Source of the DNA: Croceibacter atlanticus HTCC2559
GTDB taxonomy: Bacteria > Bacteroidota > Bacteroidia > Flavobacteriales > Flavobacteriaceae
Assembly (NCBI RefSeq): GCF_000196315.1
Contig: NC_014230.1
Coordinates: 2,442,501 to 2,506,500, forward strand
DNA length: 64,000 nt
Direction of reading: 5' to 3'
The position numbers and the translations under genes were made by a program. The notes under the pieces are model-generated. The model worked only from the letters and a program-made list of their open reading frames with translations, was not told where the DNA came from and did no database searches. This document shows positions 46,278 through 55,469 of this stretch, in pieces. Numbering within the stretch: the first letter of the stretch is position 1; each line of letters starts with the position of its first letter.

Positions 46278-48419
46278 ATGAGCGATAAAGAAAATTTACA
46301 GCCAGATTCAAATAGTAAGACAGACCAATTATCATCTTACACAAAAGATTCTGAAGGAAAAAACTTAACCACTAACCAAGGTTTAAAAGTTAACGATACC
46401 AATAATTCTTTAAAAGCAGGAGAACGCGGTTCTACCCTTTTAGAGGATTTTTTATTACGTGAAAAAATAACAAGTTTTGATCACGAAAGAATACCAGAGC
46501 GCATAGTACACGCACGAGGAAGTGCTGCACATGGTCATTTTGAACTCTATAAAAGTATTGAGAAATATACCAAAGCAGGCCTTTTTACAGATACCTCTAA
46601 AAAAACGCCTGTATTTGTAAGATTTTCAACAGTTGCAGGTTCTAAGGGATCTCCAGATTTGGCAAGAGACGTTCGTGGTTTTGCAGTAAAGTTTTACACA
46701 GAAGAAGGTACTTGGGATTTGGTAGGTAATAACATGCCTATTTTCTTTATACAAGATGCTATGAAGTTTCCAGACTTAATACATTCTGTAAAGCCAGAAC
46801 CAAATAATGAAATTCCGCAGGCAGCTTCTGCACACGATACGTTTTATGATTTTGTGTCTCACGCGCCTGAAACTTTGCATAACCATATTTGGGCAATGAG
46901 TGATAGAGCCATACCAAGAAGTTACCGAATGATGGAAGGTTTTGGTATACATACATTCAGATTTATTAATAAAGAAGGGAAATCTCACTTTGTAAAGTTT
47001 CATTGGAAACCTGTACTAGGTGTACATTCTGTAACTTGGGAAGAAGCAGTTAAAATTAATGGTGTAGATGCCGATTTTCACCGTCGTGATCTTTGGGAAG
47101 CTATTGAAGCAGGACAATATCCAGAATGGGAATTTGGTATACAAGTAGTTCCTGAGGAAGATGAACATAAATATGATTTTGACTTATTAGATCCTACCAA
47201 ATTAATTCCAGAAGACATGGTTCCTGTTGAGATTGTTGGTAAGATGACATTAAACAGAAACCCTAGTAATTTCTTTGCTGAGACAGAGCAAGTTGCATTT
47301 TTACCTGGTCATATTATTCCTGGTCTAGATTTCACGAATGACCCATTATTACAAGGTCGTTTATTTTCTTACAGAGACACACAGCTTTCAAGGTTAGGAA
47401 GTCCTAACTTTCATCAAATACCAATTAACAGACCAGTAACGCCAGCACACAACAACCAACGCGATGGCCATATGCAAACTGAAATTCCGAAAGGACAAAC
47501 TGCATATTTCCCTAATACTTTAGGTGGTGGTTGTCCGCATTTAGCCAAAATGGCCGAAGGTGGTTTTACGTCTTACGAAGAACGTATTGATGCCAAGAAA
47601 GTAAGAACACGAAGTGAAAGCTTTAGTGACCATTTCTCACAACCAGCATTATTTTATAGAAGTTTGGAAGAATGGGAAAAGAAACATGTAGCAAACGCCT
47701 ACTCTTTTGAACTTGGTAAGTGTAACCAAAAGCATATTAAAGAACGTATGCTATGGCTAATAAATCAAATAGATGAAGACCTTGCTAATACTGTTTCAGA
47801 GAACTTAGGCTTATCTATTCCAGATGATATTGAACAGCCAATAAATCAATCAATTGGTGCAGATGCAGATGTTGAGAAGTTTCAACCTTCAGCCAAAAAA
47901 GTGTATCTAGAAAAAGACAAATCATTAAGTCAAGCTCATACAAAGTTTGATAGTATAGCAACGAGACAAATTGCTGTATTAGCTGCAAATGGCTTTTCTA
48001 TGGATGACTTTAAAACATTTACAGATGCTTTAGAAGATGAAGGTGCTGTTTGCAAAATTATTGCTCCGCATGGTGGTACAATTAAATGTGACCAAGATAT
48101 GGATCACGAGGTTGATGCAGCAATATCGACAACCGAAAGCGTTCTTTTTGATGCTATTTTTGTACCTGGCGGAAAAGACTCTGTTGATAAACTACTTAAA
48201 ACTGGTAAATATTCTAAGTTTATAAGTGAAGCTTTTAAACATTGTAAAGCTATTGCAGTTTGCAATGAAGGTGAAGAATTACTTAAAAACAGTTATATAA
48301 AATCTTATGACGATGATAAAGCTGTTTTTGTAAATGGAAAACCTAAAAACTTTATTGATGCTATTGCCCAACATAGAAATTGGGACCGTATGGAAGCAGC
48401 ATCAGATATTCCAGTATAA
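46278..48419 (+). CDS. katE: Large-subunit catalase (clade 2, HPII-like)
   Basis: A heme catalase of 713 aa that dismutates hydrogen peroxide. The N-terminal region VHARGSAAHGHFE carries the distal histidine, with FVRFSTVAGSKGSPD next, and the Asn site NNMPIFFIQD. The heme ligand tyrosine is in RLFSYRDTQLSRLG. The C-terminal extension (about residues 560-700) is a DJ-1/PfpI-like flavodoxin-type domain, diagnostic of large-subunit clade 2 catalases such as E. coli KatE. A strong terminator follows. Oxidative stress control is expected but no operator was recognised. Confidence 0.95.
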   Translation: MSDKENLQPDSNSKTDQLSSYTKDSEGKNLTTNQGLKVNDTNNSLKAGERGSTLLEDFLLREKITSFDHERIPERIVHARGSAAHGHFELYKSIEKYTKAGLFTDTSKKTPVFVRFSTVAGSKGSPDLARDVRGFAVKFYTEEGTWDLVGNNMPIFFIQDAMKFPDLIHSVKPEPNNEIPQAASAHDTFYDFVSHAPETLHNHIWAMSDRAIPRSYRMMEGFGIHTFRFINKEGKSHFVKFHWKPVLGVHSVTWEEAVKINGVDADFHRRDLWEAIEAGQYPEWEFGIQVVPEEDEHKYDFDLLDPTKLIPEDMVPVEIVGKMTLNRNPSNFFAETEQVAFLPGHIIPGLDFTNDPLLQGRLFSYRDTQLSRLGSPNFHQIPINRPVTPAHNNQRDGHMQTEIPKGQTAYFPNTLGGGCPHLAKMAEGGFTSYEERIDAKKVRTRSESFSDHFSQPALFYRSLEEWEKKHVANAYSFELGKCNQKHIKERMLWLINQIDEDLANTVSENLGLSIPDDIEQPINQSIGADADVEKFQPSAKKVYLEKDKSLSQAHTKFDSIATRQIAVLAANGFSMDDFKTFTDALEDEGAVCKIIAPHGGTIKCDQDMDHEVDAAISTTESVLFDAIFVPGGKDSVDKLLKTGKYSKFISEAFKHCKAIAVCNEGEELLKNSYIKSYDDDKAVFVNGKPKNFIDAIAQHRNWDRMEAASDIPV

Positions 48420-48441
48420 ACGTTAATCAATAATTTAAACA

Positions 48442-48472
48442 AAAAAGGCTACCAGTTTGGTAGCCTTTTTTT
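48442..48472. terminator. Bidirectional rho-independent terminator
   Basis: Perfect 13-bp stem AAAAAGGCTACCA / TGGTAGCCTTTTT with a 3-nt loop between the convergent catalase and PepSY genes. Confidence 0.9.
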
Positions 48473-48475
48473 ATG

Positions 48476-49621
48476 TTATTTCTTAAGCTTTCGTTTACGT
48501 TTTTTCTTCAATTTATTTAACCAAATTATTGTTCCTGTTATTGGTAAACTTGTGGCAATAAGACAGGCAATAAAGTAAATGATTTTTGAAAATGTCCCAA
48601 ATATCTGTCCCGTATGAATAGGTTTTATTAAAGATGCTATTTGCACATTTAAAGGTTTATCATTAAACCATTCTTCTTTTAAAACTGTTCCATCTACATC
48701 GATAATAAGTTTATCTGAAGTTACTGGAGACCAACCTGAAACCTTTCGTTTAGTAATGCTATAGGTGTCGGTTGCAGTTTTTGGTAAAGTGATTGTTGTT
48801 TTTCCTTCGTAATCAAAAATATCATTAGCTATACTTAATATATTCTCTACAGGAATTTGTTCATTCTCATTTGTTACTTGAGAGTTTATGGTTTGGCCGC
48901 CACCTCTGTTTCCAAAGACTTTAGCACCCAAAACAGCACTACCAGCATCTTTATACCATACAAAAGACCAACATAACCCTGTTAGGCACATGATTACCAA
49001 AAATATACATGCATAAAACCCTAAAGTATTATGCAAGTCGTGATTAATGCGTTTCCAGTTTGCTGAAAATTTAATCTTAAAACCAGGTTTAAAAGCTTTC
49101 CATTTCCATTTTTTAGGAAACCACAATATGACACCACTAATGGCCAAAAACAGAAAGATGATTGTTGCTACGCCAACAATTGGGCGCCCAATTTTAGTAT
49201 CTAGTAGTAACCATCTGTGCATTTTAAACATCGTCATAAAAAACCCATCTAGATAAGATTTTTGTGCCTTCTCGTAGTTACCAGAATAGGGATCTACATA
49301 AAACGTGCTACCACGACGTTCTTTTGGTGATGTTTTAATATTAAATTCTAGAGGTTTGCTATTATCGTCTGGAACAGTTACTCTGTTTATACTGCCTTCC
49401 TGTGATAAATTGGTAAATAAGGTTTCAAAAGACTTCTTTTGCTTCGCTGTATTTTCAACCTTAAATTCCTTAACGGTTAGTGCTTTTAACTCTTCTTCAA
49501 AAGTTAAAAATGTTCCGCTTAAACACACTAAAAATAGAATAATACCACTACCAATTCCCATCCATAAATGAATGTCATTAGTAAATTTTCTAAATGTGTA
49601 TGCCTTTTTTTTCTTAGTCAT
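48476..49621 (-). CDS. PepSY-associated membrane protein, probable ferric-siderophore reductase
   Basis: An inner-membrane protein of 381 aa in the PepSY_TM family (FoxB/PiuB-like), which supplies electrons to release iron from ferric siderophores. Helices are near residues 15-36, 143-165, 190-210 and 340-362. The first helix has DIHLWMGIGSGI with a likely heme-ligand histidine, and a second heme histidine is in RINHDLHNTLG. The periplasmic part contains PepSY-like repeats. It follows the siderophore receptor gene by 12 bp on the same strand, so one operon is likely. Substrate siderophore unknown. Confidence 0.87.
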   Translation of the reverse strand: MTKKKKAYTFRKFTNDIHLWMGIGSGIILFLVCLSGTFLTFEEELKALTVKEFKVENTAKQKKSFETLFTNLSQEGSINRVTVPDDNSKPLEFNIKTSPKERRGSTFYVDPYSGNYEKAQKSYLDGFFMTMFKMHRWLLLDTKIGRPIVGVATIIFLFLAISGVILWFPKKWKWKAFKPGFKIKFSANWKRINHDLHNTLGFYACIFLVIMCLTGLCWSFVWYKDAGSAVLGAKVFGNRGGGQTINSQVTNENEQIPVENILSIANDIFDYEGKTTITLPKTATDTYSITKRKVSGWSPVTSDKLIIDVDGTVLKEEWFNDKPLNVQIASLIKPIHTGQIFGTFSKIIYFIACLIATSLPITGTIIWLNKLKKKRKRKLKK

Positions 49622-49633
49622 ATTTCCTTGTTT

Positions 49634-52012
49634 TTAAAACGAATAGCTTAAAACACCAGCTACCGTTCTAGGATCTGTCTGGTTTATAAAACGTGTTCTG
49701 TAGGCATTGTAACCTATTTCATTAAACACATTGTTAAGTAACAAACGAGCATTCCAATGCTTTTTGAATTTATAGGCTGCCTGTAAATTTACTAATGTAT
49801 AAGCTTCAACTTCAAAAGGTTTTTGGTTTGGCACAATACCTTCGTGACTTACTGCGCCTGTAGACCAATCGTTAATTGGTCGTTCTCCTGTGTAGTAAGC
49901 TCCACCACCGATTGATAGGCCTTTTAAAGCATTTACAAATTTATAATCTAAATACACATTTGCAGTATGTTTTGGTGTGTTTAAAGGTGATGACCCATAT
50001 ACAAAAGAGGTATGCTCCTTGTACTGTGCATCTATATAAGAATAGCCAGCTACAGCGGTAAGGTTTTCTAAAATACGTCCCGTAAGTTCTACTTCTATAC
50101 CTTGCCTTTGGTCGTTTCCACCTTTTTCAAAAAATCCTGTGGCTACAAAGTTTTCATCATAAACAGGTAGGTTTATGTTCTTATTATTAATTTTAAAATA
50201 CGTGGCATTAAAACGTAAACGATCGTCATACCAACTGGTTTTTATACCTGCTTCAAATTGATCAAAACGTTCATTTCCTAAAGCATTACCATTTGCATCT
50301 ACTCTCGTGCCAGTTCTTGGATATGCACTGTTAGTATAAGATGCAAAGACATTTATATTTTTAACAGGCGAAATTACAACACCACCTAAAGGTGTAAATG
50401 CATTACTATTAATTGTTTCGTCTCCAGAAATAGTTTCGGTAGTACTATATCTAATTCCTAAAAACGTGTCCAACCAAGGTGTCCAGGATACTACATCTTG
50501 TGCAACAAATCCTAAAGAAGTTGCTTGTGAGGTGCTTGCGTTACTATCTTCAAAATTTATGTTTGGTAACGTGTTTGTATTGTTCTGAAATACATTAATT
50601 GTATCTACTGCTGAAACTGTAAAGTTTCCTAATGAAGTTTTGTTGGTTCTGTAATCTACACCTACTTGAAATACGTGCTTTAATTTTCCTGTATATACAT
50701 TATCTCCAATAACATCTATTTGAAAAACACTGTTGTCATCTTCCCTATATGCATTAGAATAACCTCTTGTTCTAAGGTTATACTGCACCTCTTCATTTAC
50801 TGTAACTGCGCTTCCTAAACTAGCACCTTTGTCTTCTAACTCTAATTCAGATTTGTAAAATGCTGTTTTTAACGTTAGTTTATCTGTTAACTCGCGATCA
50901 AATCTTACAGCATAGGTTGTATTTTTAGTTACAGAACGGTCATTCTCAAACCCTAAAAATTGATCATACGGTAAATCGTAAATTGCGTTGGTATCATTTT
51001 CGGCTAAATTTACGGTACCAACATCTGGAGTTCTGCTATCGTAAAAATGATCTAACTCTACAGTTACTTTAGTTTTTTCATCCACTTTCCATTGAAACGA
51101 AGGATTAACATAAAAACGTTGAGAAGAAACGCCATCTCTAAAACTATCTGCGCGCTCAACAGCACCATTTATTCTATAAGCCACTGTTTCCTTTTCATTA
51201 AAAGGTCCAAAAACATCTACTGTAGTTCTGGCTTGCCCATAACTTCCTATACGCTGTGCCACTTGACCACCAAAACGATATTTAGGTGTTTTAGTTACAA
51301 TATTTATTACGCCACCAGGACTTCCTAAATCTGTAGCGACACCTTGTGTAATAGAAGAAGCTCCTTTTAAAACCTGAATATTATCTACACCTTGCATGTC
51401 TGTTAAAACACCTACACCTCTAAAGTCTGAATGCACTCTAACTCCATTTTTAAGAATAGGAATACCTCTAAAACCACGTGAAGACATACTTTCTCGTTTA
51501 TTACCATAGGTAGCAAACGTATAAACGCCAGGTACATTTTTAGTAGCTTCTGATATTGTAAGTGCACCTTGATTCTCTATAAGTTTTTCTGAAATCACAG
51601 AAATACTTTGTATTTGTTCATAAGGTTCAAGCGGTAAACGTGTGAGAGCCTCAATTTTATCTGGATGACTACTGCGACGACCAAATACTTCAACTTGATT
51701 TAAAGATGCATCTGGTTGAAGCGTAATTATAATATTTTTTAATCCTGAAGTAGATAATACAATTGGAGTTATTTGTGTTTTAAAACCTACCGCACTTGAT
51801 TGAAGTTCAAGATCTCCAGTTTTAATAGTATTTAATTGAAAAAGACCGTTTTCATTAGCCATTGTTCCTTGTTTAAGCGCCTTTATATAGACGTTGGCAA
51901 AAGGAATAGGTTGATTATTAGCTCCAACTATCTTGCCTTGAATAGAAGCATAGTCTTGAGAAAATGCAAAATTAATTAAGAGTAAATTGGTTAGTAGTAG
52001 TAAACGTTTCAT
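49634..52012 (-). CDS. TonB-dependent siderophore receptor with N-terminal carboxypeptidase-regulatory-like domain
   Basis: An outer-membrane receptor of 792 aa that imports ferric siderophores by TonB energy. A signal peptide (residues 1-18) precedes a beta-sandwich domain (about 20-110) of the CarboxypepD_reg type common in Bacteroidota. The plug (about 125-245) has RGFRGIPILKNGVR and DNIQVLKGASSITQGVATDLGSPGG, typical of FhuA/FhuE-type siderophore receptors. The barrel ends in aromatic Phe (GVLSYSF). Cotranscription with PepSY is likely. A Fur-box-like repeat lies upstream. The ligand is unknown. Confidence 0.92.
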   Translation of the reverse strand: MKRLLLLTNLLLINFAFSQDYASIQGKIVGANNQPIPFANVYIKALKQGTMANENGLFQLNTIKTGDLELQSSAVGFKTQITPIVLSTSGLKNIIITLQPDASLNQVEVFGRRSSHPDKIEALTRLPLEPYEQIQSISVISEKLIENQGALTISEATKNVPGVYTFATYGNKRESMSSRGFRGIPILKNGVRVHSDFRGVGVLTDMQGVDNIQVLKGASSITQGVATDLGSPGGVINIVTKTPKYRFGGQVAQRIGSYGQARTTVDVFGPFNEKETVAYRINGAVERADSFRDGVSSQRFYVNPSFQWKVDEKTKVTVELDHFYDSRTPDVGTVNLAENDTNAIYDLPYDQFLGFENDRSVTKNTTYAVRFDRELTDKLTLKTAFYKSELELEDKGASLGSAVTVNEEVQYNLRTRGYSNAYREDDNSVFQIDVIGDNVYTGKLKHVFQVGVDYRTNKTSLGNFTVSAVDTINVFQNNTNTLPNINFEDSNASTSQATSLGFVAQDVVSWTPWLDTFLGIRYSTTETISGDETINSNAFTPLGGVVISPVKNINVFASYTNSAYPRTGTRVDANGNALGNERFDQFEAGIKTSWYDDRLRFNATYFKINNKNINLPVYDENFVATGFFEKGGNDQRQGIEVELTGRILENLTAVAGYSYIDAQYKEHTSFVYGSSPLNTPKHTANVYLDYKFVNALKGLSIGGGAYYTGERPINDWSTGAVSHEGIVPNQKPFEVEAYTLVNLQAAYKFKKHWNARLLLNNVFNEIGYNAYRTRFINQTDPRTVAGVLSYSF

Positions 52013-52329
52013 TATTATTTTTATTTAGACTTATTATGAATAAAGCGCGAATATAACACTGAAAGCTTAACCAAGAAAGCTTATGTAGAATGAATCTAAT
52101 TAAAAATAGTTAAATTTTGTTAACGTTTTTTTAAGTATTTAACTGTTAGGACTTTTAAATTTTAGGTAGGAAGTAATAAAGGGTAATTGAAATATATTTA
52201 TAATTACTCTTACACTTTTATGTAGTAGTTATTTATCTCCTCAAGCTAAGATTAATAAAAAAATAAGTGGTTTTACCTATAATTATAATTACTAATAAGG
52301 AATATTGACTTAATTAATGCTGTTTTCAC
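52013..52329. other. Intergenic region upstream of the siderophore receptor gene
   Basis: 317 bp without a supported gene, very AT-rich. It contains the Fur-like inverted repeat at 52083-52101 and the 5' region of the receptor operon. No clear TAnnTTTG box, tRNA or terminator was recognised. The right end lies just downstream of the shortened LacI-type gene; nothing recognisable as the missing LacI C-terminal half was seen. Confidence 0.6.
52083..52101 (-). promoter_or_regulatory. Fur-box-like inverted repeat
   Basis: Read on the minus strand, AATTAGATTCATTCTACAT has arms TAGA-N5-TCTA centred on ATTCA, resembling iron-regulator boxes (TTAGAnTnAnTCTAA type). It lies 71 bp before the receptor start. 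The match is imperfect. Confidence 0.35.
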
Positions 52330-52854
52330 TCAAGCAAAGTTAATTTGCTGTAGTAACATTTCAAACTTATCAATACAATAGTGTTTTAATACTTTCATAT
52401 CATCAGACACTACCCTATCAATATGCACTACTGGAAAATTTTCATAAGATTTATAAACAGGTCTAAACGTACTAGATAATATAAATGCGCCATCAGTACT
52501 ACCATCTGTTATACTTCTAAGACAATCATCTTCAATAGTATCTTCTTCAAAAGACTGAAAAATAATAATCCTATAATTGTGTTTTCTTGCCACTTTTTCA
52601 ATATAGTGTAAGAAACAGCTGTAAAAAGATTCATTAATACTTGGTAAAATTACCGCAACCATTTTAGTCTTTTGCTTTCTTAAAGCAACTGCGTGATTAT
52701 TTGGTATGTAGTTATGTGCATCTGCTAAAAGTTTGATGTTTTGCTTTGTCTTACTATTAATATCTGGCATGTCATTTAATGCCTTAGATACTGTTGATAC
52801 TGAATAGCCCGATAATCTTGCTATATCTTTTAATGTTACCGCAGATGATAGCAT
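52330..52854 (-). CDS. LacI-family regulator, about half normal length
   Basis: A 174-aa protein. The N-terminal helix-turn-helix, TLKDIARLSGYSVSTVSKALN (about residues 7-27), and the hinge PNNHAVALRKQKTKMVAVILP are normal. The ligand-binding domain covers only its first half, to FPVVHIDRVVSDDMKVLKH, then a short unmatched tail ends the protein. Typical LacI members are 330-345 aa. It could be a pseudogene remnant or a shortened repressor lacking inducer binding. It follows KDPG aldolase by 2 bp, so it is cotranscribed with the uronate genes. Confidence 0.75.
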   Translation of the reverse strand: MLSSAVTLKDIARLSGYSVSTVSKALNDMPDINSKTKQNIKLLADAHNYIPNNHAVALRKQKTKMVAVILPSINESFYSCFLHYIEKVARKHNYRIIIFQSFEEDTIEDDCLRSITDGSTDGAFILSSTFRPVYKSYENFPVVHIDRVVSDDMKVLKHYCIDKFEMLLQQINFA

Positions 52855-52856
52855 AG

Positions 52857-53525
52857 TTAATTTCTTAAAGCTGTAATTATAGCAAGAGTTTCCTTGACTG
52901 TATTTTCTATAAATGCATAATCATAATAACCATTAGCATCTTTTTTTATTAGTTTAGATCCCATACCTACACAGTCTACACCAGCATTAAACCATTCATT
53001 TAAATTATCTTTATTTGGAGACACGCCACCAGTAGGCATAATATTAGTCCAAGGTTGTGGTCCTTTTACGGCTTTAACAAAACCTGGTCCGTATATATTA
53101 CCTGGAAATAGTTTTACAAGTTGGCATCCTAGTTCTTCTGCAATTGCTATTTCAGTTAAGGAGCCGCAACCAGGAGACCACATTACCTTTCTCCTATTAC
53201 ATACTTTAGCTATATCTTCTCTAAACACTGGTGTGATAATAAAATTTGCGCCAAGTGCCATATATCTAGAAGCTTGAGCAGCATCTGTAACAGAGCCAAC
53301 ACCTAGCATCATACCCTCTAAGTTATTAATGGTGTAAACATTTAATTCTTCAAAAACAGCTTCAGAAAAATCTCCTCTAGCTACAAATTCTAAAACTCTT
53401 GCTCCACCATCATAACAAGCTTTAACTATAGCTTTTGCATTTGTAATATCTGCATCATAAAATAAAGGTACTAATCCTGTACCTTTCATTTCTGTATAGA
53501 CTTGTTCTCTTGTAAATTTTGCCAT
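52857..53525 (-). CDS. kdgA: KDPG aldolase (2-keto-3-deoxy-6-phosphogluconate aldolase)
   Basis: Cleaves KDPG to pyruvate and glyceraldehyde 3-phosphate. It is a 222-aa class I TIM-barrel aldolase. The active-site glutamate is E46 (LEFVARG) and the Schiff-base lysine is K138 in VKLFPGN, with MPTGGVSPNKDN at the phosphate site. The 7-bp spacing after KDG kinase and the surrounding alginate genes show that it finishes alginate-derived uronate catabolism. The related 4-hydroxy-2-oxoglutarate aldolase activity is possible. Confidence 0.94.
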   Translation of the reverse strand: MAKFTREQVYTEMKGTGLVPLFYDADITNAKAIVKACYDGGARVLEFVARGDFSEAVFEELNVYTINNLEGMMLGVGSVTDAAQASRYMALGANFIITPVFREDIAKVCNRRKVMWSPGCGSLTEIAIAEELGCQLVKLFPGNIYGPGFVKAVKGPQPWTNIMPTGGVSPNKDNLNEWFNAGVDCVGMGSKLIKKDANGYYDYAFIENTVKETLAIITALRN

Positions 53526-53532
53526 AATACTA

Positions 53533-54558
53533 TTATCTAGATACTTTTCCGTGACTGTCTGAATTAATAAAACGTTCGATATCTTTTAATGAAACCAAGT
53601 TATAATCCCCATAAATGGTATGTTTGAGACAACAGGATGCAACTGCCATATTTATAGATTTTTGATAGCTTATATCATCTGATAATAAACCATAAATTAA
53701 ACCTGCCATAAATGCATCTCCGCTACCTACTCTATCTACTACTGGTGTAACTTCTTTTATATCTGCATCATATATAGATTTACCATCATAGAGAATACCG
53801 CCAATACGTTGGTGTGAAGCGCTTACAGAATATCTTAAAGTGGTAGCCATTGTTTTAAGGTTTGGGCACATCTTAAAGACTTTGTCATATAATGACGGAA
53901 GTAGGTTTAAGTTCTGATAATTAGGATTAATCTGATTTTCTCCTAACATAAAATAAGCTGTATCTATATCTCCTAAAATAATGTTACTATACTGCAATAA
54001 CTCTGGCATAACCTCATGTGGTTCTTTCCCATATTTCCAGAGCTTAGATCTGTAATTTAAATCTGTGGAAATTGTAATCCCTAATTCGCTTGCTACTTTT
54101 ACAGCTTCTAAACATTCTTTAGCAGCATTATCTGAAATTGCAGGTGTAATACCACTCCAATGAAACCACTTGGCGTCTTTTAAGATTTCTCGCCAATTAA
54201 ATGTTCCAGAAGTTACATTTGCCATAGCGCTATGAGCTCTATCATACAGTACATTGCTAGATCGTGTACCTGCACCTGTTTCTAGAAAATAAATACCAAT
54301 CCTACTATTTTTAACCATTTGTACATTAGCAGAACTTACATTACGCTTTCTTATTTCCATTAATGCTGTTTCTCCAATTTCATTTTGAGGCAAACAGGTT
54401 ACAACTTCTGAAGGAACCCCAAAATTTGCTAAGGACACGGCAACATTAAATTCTCCACCACCAAAGGTTAGAGCAAACGACTTTGATTGTGAAAATCTTA
54501 AGTGGCGCTCGGTAGAAAGTCTTAACATAATCTCTCCAAATGTGACAACTTTACTCAT
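53533..54558 (-). CDS. kdgK: 2-Keto-3-deoxygluconate (KDG) kinase, PfkB family
   Basis: Phosphorylates KDG to KDPG with ATP. It is a 341-aa ribokinase-like kinase. The N-terminal sugar-binding GGGEFNVAVSLANFG motif is at about residues 33-47. The C-terminal PfkB signature DRVGSGDAFMAGLIYG has the catalytic Asp of GSGDAF. The neighbouring aldolase and SDR support KDG as substrate. A 119-bp gap upstream contains a perfect 16-bp palindrome (54597-54612). Confidence 0.92.
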   Translation of the reverse strand: MSKVVTFGEIMLRLSTERHLRFSQSKSFALTFGGGEFNVAVSLANFGVPSEVVTCLPQNEIGETALMEIRKRNVSSANVQMVKNSRIGIYFLETGAGTRSSNVLYDRAHSAMANVTSGTFNWREILKDAKWFHWSGITPAISDNAAKECLEAVKVASELGITISTDLNYRSKLWKYGKEPHEVMPELLQYSNIILGDIDTAYFMLGENQINPNYQNLNLLPSLYDKVFKMCPNLKTMATTLRYSVSASHQRIGGILYDGKSIYDADIKEVTPVVDRVGSGDAFMAGLIYGLLSDDISYQKSINMAVASCCLKHTIYGDYNLVSLKDIERFINSDSHGKVSR

Positions 54559-54596
54559 TATAAACTTTTAATTTCTAGCTTTATTAAAATGCCAAA

Positions 54597-54612
54597 TAGT
54601 TTTATAAAACTA
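54597..54612. promoter_or_regulatory. Perfect 16-bp palindrome upstream of kdgK
   Basis: TAGTTTTATAAAACTA reads the same on both strands and lies 39 bp before the kdgK ATG. It could be an operator for the locus GntR or LacI regulator. A related TTTATAAAACT sequence precedes the MFS gene (56827-56837), and ATTTTATAAAAT precedes the SDR gene. Confidence 0.4.
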
Positions 54613-54677
54613 CCTATAAAGTTATTTGTAAATTTAACATTATTAGGTGGTTGCAAAACTACTTGGCAAAATTTTAG

Positions 54678-55442
54678 TTAAATTCCTAGTGCTTGACCGC
54701 CACCTATTTGAATTGTTTCTGCAGTTATAAATGAAGCATCTTTACTAGCTAAGAATGATACCACAGAGGCTACATCTTCTGGTTGTCCTAAACGTCCTAG
54801 CATGATATTATTAGCCCAAGAAGCAAATACCTCTGGTTTTGTTTCTTTAATCTGAGCGTGAAATGGTGTATCTATAGTTCCTGGTGAAACTGCATTTACT
54901 CTAATGCCATACTCTGCCAAATCTTTAGCCAACGCTCTTGTAATAGCGTGAACTCCAGCTTTAGATGTACCATAAATTCCTGCACCAGGACCGCCAGCTG
55001 TCCAACCTGCGTTAGATGTGTAATTAATAATTGAAGGATGCTCTCCATTCTTTAAGAAAGGAATTGCAGCTCTCGAGGCGAAGAATACAGAATCTAAGTT
55101 TAATGCCATTACATTTCTATAAAACTCTGTTGTCATTTCTTCAAATCTAGATCTTCCGCCTAAACCTCCAGCATTATTTACCAGCACATCTATTCTTCCG
55201 TATTTTTCGCCAATGGCTTTTATATTAGAGGTTACGTCCTCTTCTTTGGTAACATCAAATCCATAATATTCTGCTGTCATACCTTCTGCAGTAAGCTCCT
55301 CAACACGTTTAGCTCCTGTTTCATGATCTATACCGTTTAAAACTACAGTATATCCATCTTGTCCTAATCTCTTTGCTACTTCAAATCCGATACCGCCAGT
55401 AGCTCCTGTGACTACGGCAACTTTTCCTTTTAACTTACTCAT
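54678..55442 (-). CDS. SDR oxidoreductase, probable DEH reductase
   Basis: A short-chain dehydrogenase of 254 aa, likely to reduce 4-deoxy-L-erythro-5-hexoseulose uronate (DEH), the alginate monomer, to KDG with NAD(P)H. The cofactor motif TGATGGIG is at residues 12-19. The catalytic triad is S143, Y157 and K161 (YGTSK), and NNAG is at about 89-92. The assignment as DEH reductase rests on position between the transporter gene and KDG kinase, as in known flavobacterial alginate loci. Other substrates are possible from sequence alone. Confidence 0.87.
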   Translation of the reverse strand: MSKLKGKVAVVTGATGGIGFEVAKRLGQDGYTVVLNGIDHETGAKRVEELTAEGMTAEYYGFDVTKEEDVTSNIKAIGEKYGRIDVLVNNAGGLGGRSRFEEMTTEFYRNVMALNLDSVFFASRAAIPFLKNGEHPSIINYTSNAGWTAGGPGAGIYGTSKAGVHAITRALAKDLAEYGIRVNAVSPGTIDTPFHAQIKETKPEVFASWANNIMLGRLGQPEDVASVVSFLASKDASFITAETIQIGGGQALGI

Positions 55443-55469
55443 TTTGTTTAATTTTCTATTTTATAAAAT

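Noticed and set aside
46759-47003. Antisense frames inside the catalase gene
   Set aside because: Shadows of a well-supported catalase on the other strand, with no promoter and no conserved motifs.
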